Of a DNA stretch of 64,000 bases, positions 55,107 through 63,863 are shown one piece after another. Each line of letters opens with the position of its first letter. Positions within the stretch are counted from its first letter, which is position 1. The stretch is from Dyella silvae (GTDB taxonomy: Bacteria; Pseudomonadota; Gammaproteobacteria; Xanthomonadales; Rhodanobacteraceae): positions 264,499 to 328,498 of the forward strand of contig NZ_JAPJBQ010000005.1 in assembly GCF_026421305.1 (NCBI RefSeq). Direction: 5' to 3'. The notes beneath the pieces were generated by a model. It ran no database searches. It saw only the letters and a list, made by a program, of their open reading frames with translations, and was not told the DNA's origin. The translations under genes and the position numbers were made by a program.

Positions 55107-55532
55107 GTGACGTGCCCTTTCTGCGCTATCGCGGCGGGCCAGCTTGAGGCGAGTGTCGTCGCGCAGACGACGCACTCGCTGGCCTTTCTCGATCTGCGTC
55201 AGGCGGTGCCAGGCCATGTGTTGGTGGTGCCGCGCCAACACGTGGAAGACATTTACGCGATCGATCCTGTGCTGGCCGGCGACGTGATGCAGTTGGGCGT
55301 GCGCGTAGCGCAGGCATTGCGCAAGACGTTTCATCCGGCGGGACTCAATCTCTGGCAATCCAACGGCGCTGCCGGTGGCCAGGAAGTGCCGCACTTTCAT
55401 TTGCACGTGCAGCCACGCCGTGTTGCTGATGGCCTGATGCGGGTCTATCCGCAGGGTGTTCCCGCACCGGCTGCGCGCGCAGAGCTCGAGCAACTTGCCG
55501 AGCGCATCCGCTCTTCTCTTTCCCCCTCATAG
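55107..55532 (+). CDS. HIT-family nucleotide hydrolase
   Basis: The 141-residue protein has 'CPFCAIAAGQLEASVVAQTT', 'AFLDLRQAVPGHVLVVPRQH' and the histidine triad 'PHFHLHVQPR' (HxHxHxx). HIT hydrolases cleave phosphoramidate or dinucleotide substrates. It starts with GTG 5 bp after the SDR stop; the Shine-Dalgarno is weak, consistent with coupling. Confidence 0.93.
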   Translation: MTCPFCAIAAGQLEASVVAQTTHSLAFLDLRQAVPGHVLVVPRQHVEDIYAIDPVLAGDVMQLGVRVAQALRKTFHPAGLNLWQSNGAAGGQEVPHFHLHVQPRRVADGLMRVYPQGVPAPAARAELEQLAERIRSSLSPS

Positions 55533-55559
55533 CGCCTCCCCAGCGCCTCGGAGCACAGC

Positions 55560-55979
55560 ATGAAATATCTTCACACCATGATCCGCGTTCGCGATGTCGA
55601 TGCGAGCCTGCGTTTCTTCTGCGATGGCCTTGGCCTGAAAGAGATGCGCCGCATGGACAACGAGGCTGGCAAGTTCACGCTGATCTTTCTCGCGGCACCC
55701 GAATCGCCTGAGGCCGAAGTCGAGCTGACTCACAACTGGGGCTCGACCGAGGATTACGGCAGCGCCCGCAACTTTGGCCATCTGGCCTTCCGCGTCGACG
55801 ATATCTACGCCACCTGCGCACGCCTGCAGTCGATGGGTTACACCATCAACCGTCCGCCGCGTGATGGGCATATGGCGTTTGTGCGTTCGCCGGACCTGAT
55901 CTCCGTCGAGCTGCTGCAGGAAGGGCATCTGCCGCCGCAGGAGCCGTGGGCATCGATGCCCAACACGGGCGTCTGGTAA
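55560..55979 (+). CDS. Lactoylglutathione lyase-like (VOC) protein
   Basis: The 139-residue protein resembles GloA: '[20 protein letters not shown]', '[20 protein letters not shown]', '[20 protein letters not shown]' with a metal His, and '[19 protein letters not shown]' with the Glu. Glyoxalase I converts the methylglyoxal-glutathione adduct to S-lactoylglutathione; this member may have that or a related role. It follows the HIT gene by 27 bp. Confidence 0.88.
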   Translation: MKYLHTMIRVRDVDASLRFFCDGLGLKEMRRMDNEAGKFTLIFLAAPESPEAEVELTHNWGSTEDYGSARNFGHLAFRVDDIYATCARLQSMGYTINRPPRDGHMAFVRSPDLISVELLQEGHLPPQEPWASMPNTGVW

Positions 55980-56155
55980 GTCCCGCCGGCACCCTTCAGG
56001 AACCTCCACGGGGCCGAAGGGTGCCGTAGATCGCACGTTTCCACGAAAACAGGGTCCTGGCCATAGGTGTTAGACAGCGGAGCGGCCTCGGGCTTCTGTT
56101 CGACGCGCAAGTCCCCCATTTGTTGGGTGACGGCTTTGCGCGGAGTTGTATATTG

Positions 56156-56171
56156 TGTGACTCATATCACA
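56156..56171. promoter_or_regulatory. Consensus CRP/Clp-type binding site
   Basis: TGTGA-CTCATA-TCACA is a perfect CRP-family half-site pair, extended by G and C on either side. It lies 120 bp upstream of the VpsR-like gene, in a 311-bp gap with no gene. Xanthomonads have a c-di-GMP-responsive CRP homolog (Clp) with the same target. A TATATT just upstream could be a -10 box, in which case the protein would repress; otherwise it would activate. Confidence 0.8.
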
Positions 56172-56290
56172 CTTTTGTAGCAGTCGCGGATTAGTTTGAG
56201 GCGACGGGCGTGGTAACCGGGGGGTAGCCAGCGGCGTTGGCTGCGACCGGCCGAAACCTGTGACCCTTAATCAGGGGAGGGGGAGGGACC

Positions 56291-57631
56291 ATGGCTGTAT
56301 TAAGGGAGGAAGCCAGGCGATGCGTCGTCTGGTTCGGACAGCCTGACAGCGCCGAACGGGCGGGTTTGGCGAGTGCGGGATGGATCATTCGCGTGGCCGA
56401 CGCCGGCTCCCAGGGGGGCGTGGGCATGCGCAACAACGACACGGTGGTGGCACTGGCGGATCTGCGGTGCTGCGATCCCGAGTCCATCCAAGCCATGGCA
56501 CAGTTGATGGCGGACCATCCATGGTTACCCTGGATGGCGCTGATACCGCCGGATGTGCCGGCCAACGATCCGCTGGTCGATCGCGTTCTCGAAGCAAGCA
56601 TCGAATACTTCGCCACCCCGGTCGATGTCGATCGCCTGGTCGACGCGCTGCGGCGCATCGGCGGCGATGAGCCACGTGCCACCGAGATCGGTGATATCGG
56701 TGTGACGGGCCGCAGCGCGGCCATCGGTGCGGTGGTGGCCAGCATTCGCAAATACGCTCCGGTGGAACTGCCGGTGTTGATTACCGGCGAAACCGGTACC
56801 GGCAAGGAAGTGGCTGCGCGTGCCTTGCATGGTTTGTCGGCGCGGGCGGATCGTCCGTTCGCGGCCATCAACTGCGGCGCCTTGCCGCCCAACCTGGTGC
56901 AGTCGGAACTGTTTGGCCATGAGCGCGGCGCCTTTACCGGCGCCAATGCTCGCCGTATCGGTCATTTCGAATCCGCCGCTGGCGGTACCGTATTTCTGGA
57001 TGAAGTAGGCGACTTGCCGTCCGACGCGCAGACGAGTCTGCTGCGCTTTCTGCAGGAAGGCACGCTCGAGCGCGTCGGTAGCAGTCAGCTCATCAAACTG
57101 GATGTGCGCGTGCTGGCTGCCACGCATGTGGATCTGGAAAAAGCCGTGGAGCAAGGTCGGTTCCGCGAGGATTTGTATTACCGCCTCAATGTATTGCGTT
57201 TACGCATGCCAGCCCTGCGTGAGCGTGAGGACGATGTGGTGCTGTTGGCTCAGCGTTTCCTCGATGCGTTCCGCGAACAACATGCCAGCCGTGGCCGTGC
57301 CTTCAGCGCCGGCGCGCGTCGGGCCATGCTCGATTTTGCCTGGCCAGGCAATGTGCGCGAGCTGCTCAATCGCGTGCAGCGTGCCGCTGTGGTGGCGGAA
57401 GACGCGCTTATCAGCGTGAATGATCTGGATCTGGCTGACGTGCTTACCAAGCAGGCCGCACGTTCCAGCCTGGGCAGCACGCGTGTCGCGGCCGAACGCG
57501 ATGCCGTGATCGCCTGTCTGCGCGAAAGCCGGTTCAACGTGAGCGAGTGCGCGCGCCGACTCAAGGTGTCGCGCGTGACCATCTACCGGTTGTGCAAGAA
57601 ACATCAGCTTGCGCTCGACGAGCTGCGCTGA
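56291..57631 (+). CDS. VpsR-like sigma-54-type transcriptional regulator
   Basis: The 446-residue protein has an N-terminal receiver-like VpsR domain (about 10-110, 'VVWFGQPDSAERAGLASAGW', 'DTVVALADLRCCDPESIQAM' with Asp57 near the VpsR Asp59). An AAA+ domain (about 135-365) has Walker A 'TGETGTGKEVAARALH', intact 'ERGAFTGANAR' and Walker B 'GGTVFLDEVGDLPSDAQTSL'. A Fis helix-turn-helix at the end reads 'FNVSECARRLKVSRVTIYRL'. VpsR relatives bind c-di-GMP and drive exopolysaccharide genes. The intact GAFTGA means it could contact sigma-54. A GGGGAGGGGGAGGG ribosome-binding site precedes the ATG, and a consensus CRP/Clp site lies upstream. Confidence 0.93.
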   Translation: MAVLREEARRCVVWFGQPDSAERAGLASAGWIIRVADAGSQGGVGMRNNDTVVALADLRCCDPESIQAMAQLMADHPWLPWMALIPPDVPANDPLVDRVLEASIEYFATPVDVDRLVDALRRIGGDEPRATEIGDIGVTGRSAAIGAVVASIRKYAPVELPVLITGETGTGKEVAARALHGLSARADRPFAAINCGALPPNLVQSELFGHERGAFTGANARRIGHFESAAGGTVFLDEVGDLPSDAQTSLLRFLQEGTLERVGSSQLIKLDVRVLAATHVDLEKAVEQGRFREDLYYRLNVLRLRMPALREREDDVVLLAQRFLDAFREQHASRGRAFSAGARRAMLDFAWPGNVRELLNRVQRAAVVAEDALISVNDLDLADVLTKQAARSSLGSTRVAAERDAVIACLRESRFNVSECARRLKVSRVTIYRLCKKHQLALDELR

Positions 57632-57829
57632 AGGGACGTCCATTCACTCGGATGGCGTCGCCGGCGGTGTCACGGGAGAGTGTGTTCCGGGGTGAGCGGC
57701 GGATGCTCGCTCTTGCATGGCTGGTTGGGCGCCGACCCAGCCACCTGACTGCAAGCACCCGCCGGTCACCCCGGCGCATTCCGTTGATCGGCCGTTCTGG
57801 CCTTCATCCCGGCCTCGACCTGTTCGACT

Positions 57830-58124
57830 CTGAAAAGGAAGGCCCCCGGCCCGCAGGGGTCGGGCCGGGGGCTTCCATTGGTGCCCCGGCCACAGGGGTT
57901 GCCGGGTTACCGCCCTCATGACCGCCTTTCGGCGGAATTCCTCATCGACTGCTTGCCCCATGCGTCTGCTGCTCTGACGGAAGCGAAGAGTTCCCGTTGC
58001 CAGCTGCGATGCTCGTATCGACCTTGCCCCCGGGCCACCCAGAGGCGTCGCCATTCCGCCGCCGCGGAAATCCCTGTCGCGGTGTTCGATACGTCGTCGC
58101 AGCTGGCCCTTCCCCCTTCCCGCC
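57830..58124 (-). ncRNA. Candidate structured non-coding RNA
   Basis: This 843-nt gap (57632-58474) has no convincing ORF. On the minus strand, 58087-58107 and 57999-58020 form a long stem: an 11-bp GCCAGCTGCGA/TCGCAGCTGGC helix plus a 7-bp CGTATCG/CGATACG helix with a small internal loop, around a 66-nt apical region with its own CCGCG/CGCGG pairing. Further 3' are CCGCCGAAAGGCGG and CCCGGC...GCCGGG hairpins. A GC-rich terminator stem (57838-57875) then ends in TTCCTTTTC. TTGGCA (58152-58157) and TATTCA (58131-58136) could be its promoter, though the spacer is only 15 nt. I do not recognise a known RNA family. Confidence 0.45.
57838..57875 (-). terminator. Strong GC-rich hairpin in the vpsR-argD gap
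   Basis: GAAGCCCCCGGCCCG and its complement form a stem of about 14 bp with an 8-nt loop. The minus strand continues TTCCTTTTC, so it best fits a leftward transcript. It may also stop the rightward VpsR-like mRNA, whose gene ends 207 nt before. Confidence 0.8.
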
Positions 58125-58474
58125 TGTACGTGAATAGCGGAGCAAGTGGCGTGCCAAATGGGCAGATGGCTCAAAAACGCGGGTCACAGCGCGGTTTTGC
58201 GGGTGTTTGCGCGAAGGCTGCGTGTTGAAGACGTTACAGGTGGGCGGCTCAAACGCTGCTGCGAATGGCCGTCAAGCCCGCTGCCAGGCCGTTTCCGGGC
58301 TGTTGTAACGTTATGGACACAGCGCACAGGGCAGAAGTCACACTTTTGCCGCCGTGCAAAGCGCTGGCGCAAGGCTTACGATGCGAAGACGCCTCACCAC
58401 GCTGTGGCGTATCCCCACATCCCATTCCCTTCCAAGTGACGGCGCGTCCAGCTGGACGACGCCCGGAGTACGAC

Positions 58475-59725
58475 ATGCACGCGCACGACCCGTCCGCCTC
58501 GCCCTCGGCCGATTCGACCCTGATCGATCTCGGCAAGCGTTATTGGCTGCCGGTGTACCGACCGCGCGATGTCGTGCTGGATCACGGTAAAGGCTCGCGC
58601 GTGTGGGATACCCAAGGGCGCGAGTACGTCGATTTTGGCGCGGGCATTGCCGTCAATGCGCTGGGGCATCAGGACCCTGACCTGCTCGAGGCGCTGACCA
58701 CTCAGGCGCACAAGCTGTGGCATACCAGCAACGTGTTTTACAGCGAGCCGCCGCTGCATCTGGCGGAGGAGCTGGTGTCGGCTGCCGGCTTCGCCGAGCG
58801 CGTGTTCCTGTGCAATTCCGGCACCGAGGCTAACGAAGCGGCGATCAAGCTCGTGCGCAAATGGGCGTCGTCACAAGGGCGCGATGCGGCCAAGCGCGTC
58901 ATCGTGACCTTCCGTGGTTCCTTCCATGGCCGCACGCTTGCAGCCGTCACGGCCACGGCGCAGCCGAAGTACCAGGAAGGCTACGAGCCGCTGCCTGGCG
59001 GTTTCCGCTATCTCGATTTCAACGATGTTCCTGCGCTCGAAGCAGCCTTTGCCCATGGCGATGTGGCGGCGGTCATGCTCGAACCCGTGCAGGGCGAAGG
59101 CGGTGTATTGCCAGCCGCGCCCGGCTTCATCAAGCGCGCCCGTGAGCTGTGTGACGAGTACGGCGCTTTGCTGGTGCTCGATGAAATCCAGTGCGGCATG
59201 GGCCGCACCGGCACCTTGTTCGCCCACGTACAGGACGAGGTGACGCCGGATATCGTGACCCTGGCCAAGGCGCTGGGCGGCGGTTTTCCCATCGGCGCGA
59301 TGCTGGCCGGCCCCAAGGTGGCCGAAACCATGCAGTTTGGCGCACACGGCACCACCTTCGGCGGCAATCCGCTGGGTGCAGCAGTGGCTCGTGTCGCGCT
59401 GCGCAAGTTGTCGTCGCCGGAGCTGCTGGCCAACGTGAAGCGCCAGTCGCAGGCGCTGCGTGATGGCCTGGCGCGTATCAACGTCTCGCTCGATCTCTTC
59501 GACGAAGTCCGCGGCCGCGGCCTCATGCTCGGCGCCGTGCTGAAGGAAGCCCACAAGGGCAAGGCGGGCACCATCCTCGACTTTGCCGCCGCCCACGGCC
59601 TGCTGCTATTGCAGGCGGGGCCGGACGTGCTGCGCTTTGTGCCGGCGCTGAACATCAGCGACGCGGATATCGCCGAAGGCCTCGCACGCCTCGAAGCGGC
59701 GCTTCGCGCCTACCTCGCCGCCTGA
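58475..59725 (+). CDS. argD: Acetylornithine / succinyl-DAP aminotransferase
   Basis: The 416-residue class III PLP enzyme has 'YVDFGAGIAVNALGHQDPDL', 'FLCNSGTEANEAAIKLVRKW', 'FRGSFHGRTLAAVTATAQPK', 'MLEPVQGEGGVLPAAPGFIK', 'LLVLDEIQCGMGRTGTLFAH' and the PLP lysine in 'TLAKALGGGFPIGAMLAG'. It serves arginine and probably lysine synthesis. ATG 58475 follows CCCGGAG. The 5' region up to 58265 is open in frame but unsupported. A hairpin terminator follows. Confidence 0.95.
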   Translation: MHAHDPSASPSADSTLIDLGKRYWLPVYRPRDVVLDHGKGSRVWDTQGREYVDFGAGIAVNALGHQDPDLLEALTTQAHKLWHTSNVFYSEPPLHLAEELVSAAGFAERVFLCNSGTEANEAAIKLVRKWASSQGRDAAKRVIVTFRGSFHGRTLAAVTATAQPKYQEGYEPLPGGFRYLDFNDVPALEAAFAHGDVAAVMLEPVQGEGGVLPAAPGFIKRARELCDEYGALLVLDEIQCGMGRTGTLFAHVQDEVTPDIVTLAKALGGGFPIGAMLAGPKVAETMQFGAHGTTFGGNPLGAAVARVALRKLSSPELLANVKRQSQALRDGLARINVSLDLFDEVRGRGLMLGAVLKEAHKGKAGTILDFAAAHGLLLLQAGPDVLRFVPALNISDADIAEGLARLEAALRAYLAA

Positions 59726-59738
59726 ATCGTCGTTCCCC

Positions 59739-59764
59739 GCGGTCGCCCACGAGTGGGCGACCGC
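59739..59764 (+). terminator. Hairpin terminator of argD
   Basis: An 11-bp stem GCGGTCGCCCA/TGGGCGACCGC with a 4-nt loop, 13 nt after the argD stop. Confidence 0.75.
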
Positions 59765-59855
59765 GCAGTGCCGCGTAGCCAACACTGCGCCAGGTCCTCT
59801 TCACAAGGGAGTGGTGGGCTTTTCTCCCACCCCATGTGCTCCTGCCGTTGAGCGC

Positions 59856-60728
59856 TTACTCCGCGTGCTCTCCCGGAGGCAGGGGCTCTCCGCAGCCACG
59901 GCAAAAGTGCGCATCGGGCTGATGTCCGCCGAGCTGGCAATGCGCGCATACCTTCGGCTCCCACGTCTTGCGAAAGCCGGTCGCCAGCTCTGCCGCAAAG
60001 ATGCCGGTAGGAACCGCGATGATGCTGTAGCCCAGTAGCATGATCACCGAGGTGACCATCTGGCCCAGCGTGGTATGCGGTGTGATGTCGCCAAAGCCCA
60101 CCGTGGTCATCGTCACCACAGCCCAATACATGGAGACCGGGATACTGGTGAAACCGTTTTCCGGCCCTTCGATCAGGTACATCAAGGCGCCGAAGATCAG
60201 CACCAGGGTGAGCACGGTGCTGAAGAACACCAGGATCTTGGGCCGGGCACGCAGAAAGGTGGCCCACAGCATGTTCGCCTCACCGACGTAGCGGGTCATC
60301 TTCAGCACGCGGAAGACGCGCAAGATGCGCAGCGCGCGCACCACCATCAGGTGCTGGCCGCCGCTGGCAAGCAGGGTCAGATACGTTGGCAGCACCGCCA
60401 GAAGGTCGACGATGCCAAAGAAGCTCAACGCGTAGCGGCGCGGCTGCGAGACCACCATCAGGCGTGCCACGTATTCCACCGTGAAGGCGATGGTGAACAC
60501 CCATTCCAGCACGTCGAAGAGGCGACCGAGCCTGGCGTGCAGGCTCTCCACCGTATCCAGCACCGTGACCAGGATGCTGGTGCTGATGGCCACCATCAGC
60601 ACCAGGTCGAACAATCGCCCCGATCTCTCGTCATGACCGAAGATGATGTGAAACCAACGCGCCCGCCATTTGCTACGAGTGGATGGCGCGAAGGCTTGGT
60701 CGACAGGAATGGGCTGTTCTGTGCTCAT
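59856..60728 (-). CDS. Voltage-gated potassium channel with C-terminal zinc-ribbon-like tail
   Basis: The 290-residue protein has six membrane helices. They include an S4-like 'RALRILRVFRVLKMTRYVGE' and a pore with the K+ filter 'TMTTVGFGD' near residue 205. The cytoplasmic tail carries two CxxC pairs, 'KVCAHCQLGGHQPDAHFCRG' and CGEPL, which look like a zinc ribbon. KvAP/Kch-type bacterial channels set membrane potential; this tail could be a regulatory or assembly module. ATG 60728 fits the family; the frame extends to 60776. It is convergent with argD. Confidence 0.93.
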   Translation of the reverse strand: MSTEQPIPVDQAFAPSTRSKWRARWFHIIFGHDERSGRLFDLVLMVAISTSILVTVLDTVESLHARLGRLFDVLEWVFTIAFTVEYVARLMVVSQPRRYALSFFGIVDLLAVLPTYLTLLASGGQHLMVVRALRILRVFRVLKMTRYVGEANMLWATFLRARPKILVFFSTVLTLVLIFGALMYLIEGPENGFTSIPVSMYWAVVTMTTVGFGDITPHTTLGQMVTSVIMLLGYSIIAVPTGIFAAELATGFRKTWEPKVCAHCQLGGHQPDAHFCRGCGEPLPPGEHAE

Positions 60729-60791
60729 GCGGCCTTCAGTCCCCTTGTACGCCTTGGGTCCAGCATACCGCCGCACGCCTGTCCTCAGCGC

Positions 60792-62078
60792 TTATCCGGC
60801 GCGGGCAGAACGCATCGCAGCGCGTGCTGCTTCGAGCGTATCGGCAAGGTCCTGTTCGGTGTGCGCGCTGGACACAAAACCTGCTTCAAACGCCGACGGT
60901 GCCAGATACACGCCATGCTCCAGCATGCCGTGGAAGAAGCGGTTGAACATCGCCGTATCCGCCGCCGTGGCCTGCGCATAGCTCTCCACCTTCTCGCGCG
61001 TGAAGAACAGGCCGAACATGCCGCCCACGCGGTTGATGCTGAAAGGCAGGCCTTCGCCATCGGCGACGGCCTGCAGGCCATCGGTGAGCAGGCGAGTGCG
61101 TGCGGCGAGCTGATCGTAAAAACCCGGCGCCTGAATCAGTTCTAGCATGGCCAGGCCAGCGGCCATGGCCACCGGATTACCCGACAGCGTGCCGGCCTGA
61201 TAGATCGGGCCAGAGGGGGCAATCTGCTGCATCAGGTCGCGGCGGCCGCCATACGCGCCCACCGGCATGCCGCCGCCGATGATCTTGCCGAACGTGGTGA
61301 GGTCAGGCGTGACGCCGTAATAAGCCTGAGCACCACCCAGTGCGACGCGGAAGCCGGTCATTACTTCGTCGAATATCAGCAAGGCGCCGTGCTTGGTGCA
61401 CAGCTCGCGCAGCCCCTGCAGATACCCATCCTTCGGGGGAATGCAGTTCATGTTGCCCGCGACCGGCTCGATGATCAGGCCGGCAATATCGCTGCCGTGT
61501 TCGTCGAACAGCCGCACGGCGGCATCCATGTCGTTATAGGTGAGCGTGAGCGTCAGGTCGGCATTGGCCTTCGGCACGCCCGGTGACGTCGGCACGCCAA
61601 AGGTGAGCGCCCCCGAGCCGGCCTTCACCAGAAAACTGTCACCGTGGCCGTGGTAGCAACCTTCGAACTTCACGATGAGGTTGCGACCCGTTGCGCCACG
61701 CGCCAGGCGGATCGCCGACATGGTTGCCTCGGTGCCTGAGTTGACCATGCGCACCATGTCGATCGACGGAATCAGCCGCGTAATCGTTTCGGCCATGGTG
61801 ACCTCGGCCGGGCAGGGCGTGCCGTACGAAAGGCCGTTCTTCACCGCCCGCTCCACCGCTTCGCGCACATGCGGGTGGTTATGGCCCACGATCATCGGGC
61901 CCCACGAGCCCACATAGTCGATATAGCGCTTGCCTTCCACATCCCACAGATAGGCGCCATCCGCCCGCGCCGTGAAAAACGGCTCGCCGCCCACCGACTT
62001 GAATGCGCGCACCGGCGAGTTCACGCCGCCGGGCATCAGCTGCTGTGCGCGAAGGAAAAGTTCGTGGTTGGTGGTCAT
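60792..62078 (-). CDS. hemL: Glutamate-1-semialdehyde 2,1-aminomutase
   Basis: The 428-residue PLP enzyme makes 5-aminolevulinate for heme. Motifs: '[20 protein letters not shown]', '[20 protein letters not shown]', '[20 protein letters not shown]', '[20 protein letters not shown]', '[20 protein letters not shown]' and PLP lysine in '[20 protein letters not shown]'. ATG 62078 begins 'MTTNHELF' as in relatives. thiE ends 10 bp upstream, so thiE and hemL are likely one operon. Confidence 0.98.
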   Translation of the reverse strand: MTTNHELFLRAQQLMPGGVNSPVRAFKSVGGEPFFTARADGAYLWDVEGKRYIDYVGSWGPMIVGHNHPHVREAVERAVKNGLSYGTPCPAEVTMAETITRLIPSIDMVRMVNSGTEATMSAIRLARGATGRNLIVKFEGCYHGHGDSFLVKAGSGALTFGVPTSPGVPKANADLTLTLTYNDMDAAVRLFDEHGSDIAGLIIEPVAGNMNCIPPKDGYLQGLRELCTKHGALLIFDEVMTGFRVALGGAQAYYGVTPDLTTFGKIIGGGMPVGAYGGRRDLMQQIAPSGPIYQAGTLSGNPVAMAAGLAMLELIQAPGFYDQLAARTRLLTDGLQAVADGEGLPFSINRVGGMFGLFFTREKVESYAQATAADTAMFNRFFHGMLEHGVYLAPSAFEAGFVSSAHTEQDLADTLEAARAAMRSARAG

Positions 62079-62088
62079 CGTGTCGTTC

Positions 62089-62712
62089 TCAATGCGGAAT
62101 AAAGAGTTGGGCAAAGCGCGTCGCGGCGCCTTGCACGTCCGGATCGCCAAAGACCGCGGAAATCACGGCCAGATAGTCGGCACCGGCATCGATCAGGGGT
62201 TGGCCATTGTCCGGCGTGATGCCGCCGATAGCCACTCGCGGCAGGCCCAGCGCGGCAGCCTGCCGCAGCAGCTCGAACGAGGCGCGGCGGGCATGCGGCT
62301 TGGTAGGCGAGGGGAAAAAGGCGCCGAACGCGAGATAGTCCGCCCCGGCGGCAGCAAGCTCGCGTGCCCGCTCTATGGAGTCATAGCAGGACACGCCGAT
62401 GATGGCGTCGGGCCCGAGCACCGCGCGTGCGGCGGCAAGGTCGCTGTCGTCCTCGCCCAGATGGACGCCGGAAGCGCCCGCCGCCAGCGCGAGTGCCACA
62501 TCGTCGTTGACGATCATGGGCACCCCGTGGGCGGTGCAAAGCGCCTGAATCGCGCTGGCCTCGGACAGGCGCCGGGTGTGGTCGTCACTCTTGTCCCGGT
62601 ATTGCACCAGCCGGGCGCCGCCGGCCAGCGCCTTCGCCACCACATCCACGAGATCGGGACGGGGGCCATCGGTAATCACATAGAGGCCGCGCCCCTGGAG
62701 TCTTGCTTGCAT
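62089..62712 (-). CDS. thiE: Thiamine-phosphate synthase
   Basis: The 207-residue TIM-barrel enzyme joins HMP-PP and thiazole phosphate. It has '[20 protein letters not shown]', '[20 protein letters not shown]', '[20 protein letters not shown]', '[20 protein letters not shown]', '[19 protein letters not shown]' and '[20 protein letters not shown]'. It lacks a TPP riboswitch, unlike thiC. It is divergent from rubredoxin and coupled to hemL. Confidence 0.97.
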   Translation of the reverse strand: MQARLQGRGLYVITDGPRPDLVDVVAKALAGGARLVQYRDKSDDHTRRLSEASAIQALCTAHGVPMIVNDDVALALAAGASGVHLGEDDSDLAAARAVLGPDAIIGVSCYDSIERARELAAAGADYLAFGAFFPSPTKPHARRASFELLRQAAALGLPRVAIGGITPDNGQPLIDAGADYLAVISAVFGDPDVQGAATRFAQLFIPH

Positions 62713-62806
62713 GGGTTCTTCCTGAAAAACGGGGGCCATACGCTTTCGCATCGGCGGGGGAGTTGCGAGAATGCGCCTCTTATTCTCCATAACAAGCCGT
62801 CCAGCG

Positions 62807-63004
62807 ATGAATCAGAGCACCACCGAAACCGTCACCCTGCGCAAATGGATGTGTGTCGTTTGCGGCTTCATTTATGACGAAGCGCTGGGGCTGCCCGACG
62901 AAGGCATCGAGCCCGGTACGCGCTGGGCCGACGTCCCCGATACCTGGACCTGCCCGGACTGCGGCGCGACCAAGGAAGACTTCGAGATGATCGAAATCGA
63001 CTGA
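62807..63004 (+). CDS. Rubredoxin
   Basis: The 65-residue protein has both iron-binding CxxC motifs, '[20 protein letters not shown]' and '[20 protein letters not shown]'. It is a small electron carrier, often for alkane hydroxylase or oxidative-stress reductases. A hairpin terminator follows directly. Confidence 0.97.
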   Translation: MNQSTTETVTLRKWMCVVCGFIYDEALGLPDEGIEPGTRWADVPDTWTCPDCGATKEDFEMIEID

Positions 63005-63024
63005 TCTCGTTCCTCAGCTTGCCC

Positions 63025-63067
63025 GCAAACGGCCCGATTCCGTCATCGTACGGACCGGGCCGTTTGC
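63025..63067 (+). terminator. Intrinsic terminator of rubredoxin gene
   Basis: GCAAACGGCCCG pairs with CGGGCCGTTTGC, with an inner TCCG/CGGA stem, then TTTA; 20 nt after the stop. Confidence 0.9.
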
Positions 63068-63121
63068 TTTAATGCTCCTGCCCGCCGGAAAACAAGGCGG
63101 GCACCCGGCAGGAGCAGCACC

Positions 63122-63334
63122 ATGCAACAGTTCATTCCGTTCGAAGACGACTGGGACGCCCTGGAAAACCTGCGTCCCGACATGCTCGTCCCCTATCACG
63201 TCGGCGTTCCCTGCCGACATGACCTGGCGGCACCGGATCACTGCACCGGGCCGACCGTTCCCTCAATCGTCAGCTCATCGCCCACCATCGCGCCAATACG
63301 CGCGGCCGTACCGGCCGGCAACTCCAATACATAG
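63122..63334 (+). CDS. Small hypothetical ORF overlapping the DUF192 gene
   Basis: The first 39 residues ('MQQFIPFEDDWDALENLRPD', then MLVPYHVG...) look coding and follow CAGGAG at a good distance. The last 30 residues, from 63238 on, are antisense to the end of the DUF192 gene and low in complexity. The gene may be short by nature or have lost its own stop. Family not recognised. Confidence 0.45.
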   Translation: MQQFIPFEDDWDALENLRPDMLVPYHVGVPCRHDLAAPDHCTGPTVPSIVSSSPTIAPIRAAVPAGNSNT

Positions 63335-63687
63335 CGGGCAGGCAGGTCGCTCGGATAGCTGGGGCAGGGATCGGCCTTGCACGGCGGCACCTTTGCCTGC
63401 ACGGACACCAGCCGGCGGTTAGCGTCGAAATACAGGATGTCCAGCGGAATAAGCGTGTTCTTCATCCAGAACCAGCGCTTGTCCTCGTCCGGGAACACAA
63501 ACAGCATGCTGTGATCCGCGGCCAGCTCGGTGCGCATCATCAGGCCGCGCTCGCGCGTCGCATCATTAGTAGCGAACTCCGTATGAAAGCGCTGGCCATG
63601 CAGTTGCACGGCTGGCGAATCGTGCTGGGCAGCGGCCGTGGCTGCAGAGGAAAGGGCGAACAACCAGGGCGCGAGCAAGCGTTTCAT
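63238..63687 (-). CDS. DUF192-family exported protein
   Basis: The 149-residue precursor has a signal peptide (cleavage near ATAAA-QH). The DUF192 fold follows: 'RFHTEFATNDATRERGLMMR', 'LAADHSMLFVFPDEDKRWFW', 'MKNTLIPLDILYFDANRRLV', 'VPPCKADPCPSYPSDLPARY' and 'VLELPAGTAARIGAMVGDEL'. These small proteins are widespread with unknown function. ATG 63687 fits the leader better than the upstream extension. Confidence 0.9.
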   Translation of the reverse strand: MKRLLAPWLFALSSAATAAAQHDSPAVQLHGQRFHTEFATNDATRERGLMMRTELAADHSMLFVFPDEDKRWFWMKNTLIPLDILYFDANRRLVSVQAKVPPCKADPCPSYPSDLPARYVLELPAGTAARIGAMVGDELTIEGTVGPVQ

Positions 63688-63863
63688 CGTTATATAGGCT
63701 CGGTTGAGACAGGTGCGCGCGAGTGTACCGGTGTGGGCACCTGTCATCTTTGTGAAAAAAATTTGTTTTGACCCCTTCCCAGAATCGAAAGGGCGGGCTA
63801 TTATTTCGCTCCTGTCCCGACGAGAAGCTCTTCCTCGACGGGTTCCAGAGAAAACCCGGAAAC

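Noticed and set aside
57838..57960. SAM-riboswitch-like CCCGGCAACC on the minus strand
   Set aside because: Only this short motif fits; the other conserved SAM-I/IV core segments and stems are missing.
57830..58124. RsmY/RsmZ-type RNA because of several GGA motifs
   Set aside because: The number of GGA triplets is about what such GC-rich sequence gives by chance, and they are not all placed in hairpin loops.
57644..58174. 176-codon minus-strand frame in the vpsR-argD gap
   Set aside because: Arg/Gly/Pro-rich sequence with no domain and no ribosome-binding site, and it runs through the terminator hairpin.
63768..63804. TTGACC and TATTAT as a second rrn promoter
   Set aside because: The spacing of 25 nt is too long for a sigma-70 promoter.
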